This document shows positions 61,261-64,000 of a DNA stretch of 64,000 nucleotides, piece after piece. The stretch covers positions 186,001 through 250,000 of the forward strand of contig NZ_JAXCLA010000006.1 in NCBI RefSeq assembly GCF_034043675.1, in the 5' to 3' direction. The notes under the pieces are model-generated. The model was not told the origin of the DNA. It made no database searches and saw only the letters and a list, made by a program, of their open reading frames with translations. The translations under genes were made by a program, and so were the position numbers. This DNA is from KK5 sp034043675 (lineage in GTDB: Bacteria > Pseudomonadota > Gammaproteobacteria > Burkholderiales > Burkholderiaceae_C). Position 1 is the stretch's first letter. Every line of letters starts with the position of its first letter.

Positions 61261-62910
61261 GTGAATCTCCCGACCCCCGCCATCGTCGCCGAGCGTGGCG
61301 CGCAGCGTCTGCCTCGCTGGGCCCTGCTGGCCTTCTGCGCCGCCTATGTGATGCCCGGCCTGTTCGGCCGCGACCCATGGCGCAATGCCGACCTGAGCGC
61401 CTTCGGCTTCATGGCGAGCATTGCCTCGGGTCATGCATCGTGGTGGCAGCCGGCGATCGCCGGCATCCCGGCCGAGGGTGCGCCCCTGCCCTACTGGATC
61501 GGCGCGCTCGCGATCAAGGCCATGCCCTTCTTCGACGCGGCCTTCGCTGCGCGCCTGCCCTACGCGCTGGTGCTGGTGCTGGTGTTGGTGCTGACCTGGT
61601 ACAGCAGCTTCCATCTGGCCCGCACCGAGGCGGCACAGCCGGTGGCCTTCGCGTTCGGTGGCGAGGCGCATTCGATCGACTACGCGCGAGCCCTCGCGGA
61701 CGGCGCACTGCTGGCGCTGATCGCCTCGCTGGGCCTCTTGCGGCTTGGGCACGAGACGACGCCCGAACTGCTGCAACTGCTGTCCGTCACGCTCTACCTC
61801 TACGGGCTCGCCGCCGCACCATTCCGCGCGGCCAAGTCGCGCTGGGCGCTGATCGCCTCGCTGCCAATGCTGGCGGCCAGCGGCGCCCCGGCCGTCTCGC
61901 TGGCGCTGACCTTGTTGGGCGCCGTGCTGTGCCGCCGCTCCAGCTACGAGCAAGTGCGCAATGTTGCCTGGTGGCTGCTCGCGTCCGGCCTGCTGTCTGC
62001 CGCCAGCGCCTGGGCCTTCAAGGCCTGGGCCTGGCGCGTCAACTTCAGCGACGGCGCCGCCCTGCCGGTCGAGATGCTGAGCCTGCTGGGCTGGTTCTGC
62101 TGGCCGGCCTGGCCGCTGGCAGTCTGGACGGTATGGCGCTGGCGCCAGCACTGGCAGCGCCGCCACATCCTCGCGCCTTCGGTCATCGTGCTGGTCCCCA
62201 TCGCCACCAGCCTGCTGATGAATGCGCAGGACGCCGCCCTGCTGCTGACGCTGCCGCCAATGGCCGTGCTGGCGGCGTTCGCCCTGCCCACGCTCAGGCG
62301 CGGCATCGCCGCCGCCGTCGACTGGTATTCGGTGTTCTTCTTCAGCGGCTGCGCGATCTTCGTCTGGCTCTATTACGTCTCGATGCAGCTCGGCTGGCCG
62401 GCGCAGCCGCTCGCCAATGTGCGGCGGCTCTACGTCGGCTTCGAGCCCAGCTTCAACCCCTTCGCGCTGGTGCTGGCCCTGGCGGCTACGGCGGCCTGGC
62501 TGGCGCTCGTACGCTGGCGCACCGCGCGCAACCGGCATGCATTCTGGAAGAGCCTGGCCATGGCAGCCGGCGGCGTGGCGCTGTGCTGGCTGCTGGCCAT
62601 GACCTTGTGGCTGCCGATCGCGAACTACGTGCGCAGCAACGGCCCGCTCGTCGAGCACCTGCGCCCCTACCTGCCGCCGCAAGGCTCGGCGGAGTGCGTC
62701 GCTGCGCCGGGGCAGGCCCTGTCCACACTGGCGGCGCTGGAGTTCCAGGGCCATTGGCACATGCAGGCGAATGAGCCGCTGGCGCAGAGCGCATGCCGTT
62801 ACGCGGTTCAGAGCGGACTGACGACCGTGCCGGAAGGCTGGGAGCAGATCGCCACCGTACGCCGGCCGTCGGATCGCGTGCAGAGCTGGGTTGTACTGCG
62901 CCGGCGCTGA
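61261..62910 (+). CDS. Polytopic glycosyltransferase-like membrane protein
   Basis: A 549-residue protein with about a dozen membrane helices. The opening segment (AAYVMPGLFGRDPWRNADLS) resembles the first periplasmic loop of ArnT/PMT-type lipid-linked sugar transferases, where an acidic residue next to the first helix is catalytic. The C-terminal 70 residues look periplasmic, with two cysteines (SAECVAAPG, SACRYAVQSG) that could form a disulfide. I prefer GTG at 61261, preceded by AAGAAG, over an in-frame GTG at 61216 that lies just after the rpmE2 terminator. It converges on phoR with 22 bp between them. Donor and acceptor unknown. Confidence 0.75.
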   Translation: MNLPTPAIVAERGAQRLPRWALLAFCAAYVMPGLFGRDPWRNADLSAFGFMASIASGHASWWQPAIAGIPAEGAPLPYWIGALAIKAMPFFDAAFAARLPYALVLVLVLVLTWYSSFHLARTEAAQPVAFAFGGEAHSIDYARALADGALLALIASLGLLRLGHETTPELLQLLSVTLYLYGLAAAPFRAAKSRWALIASLPMLAASGAPAVSLALTLLGAVLCRRSSYEQVRNVAWWLLASGLLSAASAWAFKAWAWRVNFSDGAALPVEMLSLLGWFCWPAWPLAVWTVWRWRQHWQRRHILAPSVIVLVPIATSLLMNAQDAALLLTLPPMAVLAAFALPTLRRGIAAAVDWYSVFFFSGCAIFVWLYYVSMQLGWPAQPLANVRRLYVGFEPSFNPFALVLALAATAAWLALVRWRTARNRHAFWKSLAMAAGGVALCWLLAMTLWLPIANYVRSNGPLVEHLRPYLPPQGSAECVAAPGQALSTLAALEFQGHWHMQANEPLAQSACRYAVQSGLTTVPEGWEQIATVRRPSDRVQSWVVLRRR

Positions 62911-62932
62911 GCCGCCGCCGGTCACTGCTGGA

Positions 62933-64000
62933 TCAGTCTGCCGCGGCGGCGACGCCGACGGCGATGCTGCTCGCAGCCTCGGCGCCTATGGCGTTGTCGC
63001 TGGCCTGGCGGATGCGGGACGCCGGCAGGACCAGCTTGAACTTCGAGCCCTTGCCCGGCTCGCTTTCGACCTGCAGCTGCCCGCCGTGGCGCTGCAGCAC
63101 GTGCTTGACGATGGACAGACCCAGGCCCGTGCCGCCGGTCTCGCGCGAGCGGCTGCCGTCCACGCGGTAGAAGCGCTCGGTCAGCCGCGGAATGTGCTCC
63201 CGCGCAATGCCCACGCCGGTATCGCAGACGCTCAGCTCGCCCACGCCGTCCGGCAGCTGGCGCCAAGTCACGTCGATCTCGCCGCCGGCCGGCGTGTAGC
63301 GCACGGCGTTGGTCACCAGGTTCGCCACCGCGCTGAGCAGTTCGGGCTCCGCGCCGGCCAGTTCGGCGCGCGTGCTGGCTTGCACCCTGATCGCATGCTT
63401 GCCGCCGGACAGCGCATTGGCGTCCGACGCCACGCGCTTGAGCAGCGCATCCAGCGCAACCCAGTGGTCGGCCGCCGGGCGGCGGCCGCCTTCGAGCTGT
63501 GCCAGCGTCAGCAGATCGCTGACCAGCGTCTGCATGCGTTGCGTCTGCTGGCCCATCAGCTGCAGCACACGGCGACGCTCGGCCTCGGACAGCGGCAGCG
63601 AGCTCATCGTCTCGATGAATCCGGACAGCACCGTCAGCGGCGTGCGGATCTCGTGCGAGACGTTGGCCACGAAGTCACGGCGCATCCCGTCGGCCCGCTC
63701 GCGTTCGGTGATGTCCTGCGACAGCACCAACTTCATGCCGTCGCCATAGCCTCTGACGACGACGGACAACGTGCCCGCGCCACGCACGTTTGGCAGCACC
63801 AGCGGCTCGGTGAATTGACCCGCCTGCAGATAGCCGACGAAGCCCGGTGAGCGGACCAAGTTGGTGATGCGCTGGCGCAGGTCACGCCGGGCATCCAGAG
63901 CAAAGTGCTCGGCCCCGACTTGGTTACACCAGTGAATGTGGTCCTGCTCGTCCAGCATCAGCACGCCGTTCGGCGAGGCTTCGATGGCCGAAAGAAATTG
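62933..64000 (-). CDS. phoR: PhoR phosphate-regulon sensor kinase, C-terminal part
   Basis: About 355 residues are visible; the 5' end is beyond the window. The frame continues past 63964 (a GTG) into FLSAIEASPNG, the usual PhoR run into its PAS domain. A PAS-like region is followed by HisKA with VSHEIRTPLTVLSGF (phosphorylated His), and the ATPase domain has NLVTNAVRYTPAG, DTGVGI and GGTGLGLSIVKHV. PhoR phosphorylates PhoB when phosphate is scarce. phoB would be expected next, outside the window. The C-terminal tail of ~25 residues is alanine-rich and non-conserved. Confidence 0.9.
   Translation of the reverse strand, partial: QFLSAIEASPNGVLMLDEQDHIHWCNQVGAEHFALDARRDLRQRITNLVRSPGFVGYLQAGQFTEPLVLPNVRGAGTLSVVVRGYGDGMKLVLSQDITERERADGMRRDFVANVSHEIRTPLTVLSGFIETMSSLPLSEAERRRVLQLMGQQTQRMQTLVSDLLTLAQLEGGRRPAADHWVALDALLKRVASDANALSGGKHAIRVQASTRAELAGAEPELLSAVANLVTNAVRYTPAGGEIDVTWRQLPDGVGELSVCDTGVGIAREHIPRLTERFYRVDGSRSRETGGTGLGLSIVKHVLQRHGGQLQVESEPGKGSKFKLVLPASRIRQASDNAIGAEAASSIAVGVAAAAD

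Overview
The window is GC-rich and looks like the chromosome of a betaproteobacterium of the order Burkholderiales, probably near Roseateles, Mitsuaria or Rubrivivax. The grounds are the trxA-rho-rpmE2 order, a zinc-free type B L31 protein, a PhoR kinase, many MctP, SLAC1 and DUF899 type genes, and overall codon use. The genus is inferred, not shown.

Layout. Bases 1-894 hold the edge of an integrated element: a truncated tyrosine recombinase, a terminator and tRNA-Arg(TCT). Bases 0.9-13.3 kb carry ordinary metabolic and transport genes: an OPT transporter, two SLAC1/TehA family channels, a periplasmic binding protein, a class II aldolase with a tautomerase, an isolated AT-richer DUF6680 gene, a DUF899 protein, a prolyl oligopeptidase, and an MctP-like symporter with its DUF3311 partner. 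From 13.3 to 27.5 kb the genes are mostly regulatory and sensory: two TetR, two LysR and two AraC-type regulators and two chemoreceptors, together with an MFS pump, two short-chain dehydrogenases, a cupin, an alpha/beta hydrolase and an isochorismatase-like hydrolase.

The main feature is 27.5-57.1 kb, where seven tightly packed minus-strand genes appear to form one operon. In transcription order they encode a GAF-HlyD adaptor, a PqqD-like/M50 protease/HlyD fusion, a shortened SecA-like ATPase, a second HlyD-like adaptor, a giant protein of about 6,069 residues (LEPR-XLL motif, DUF4347, six beta-helix modules, 18 exact 120-residue cadherin-like repeats, C-terminal membrane segment), a PAS-GGDEF diguanylate cyclase, and a MASE1-CHASE hybrid histidine kinase. 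A Crp/Fnr-type regulator is divergently transcribed across an AT-rich 593-bp region. I read this as a dedicated export and display system for a giant adhesin wired to c-di-GMP signalling. It has no ABC exporter or TolC, so it is not a standard type I adhesin system, and I do not know a described system with this composition.

The right end is conserved housekeeping sequence: tRNA-Pro(TGG), trxA, rho, rpmE2, a polytopic glycosyltransferase-like protein, and the start of phoR, which runs off the window. Large open frames antisense to the giant gene are shadows of its repeats and GC-rich codons.
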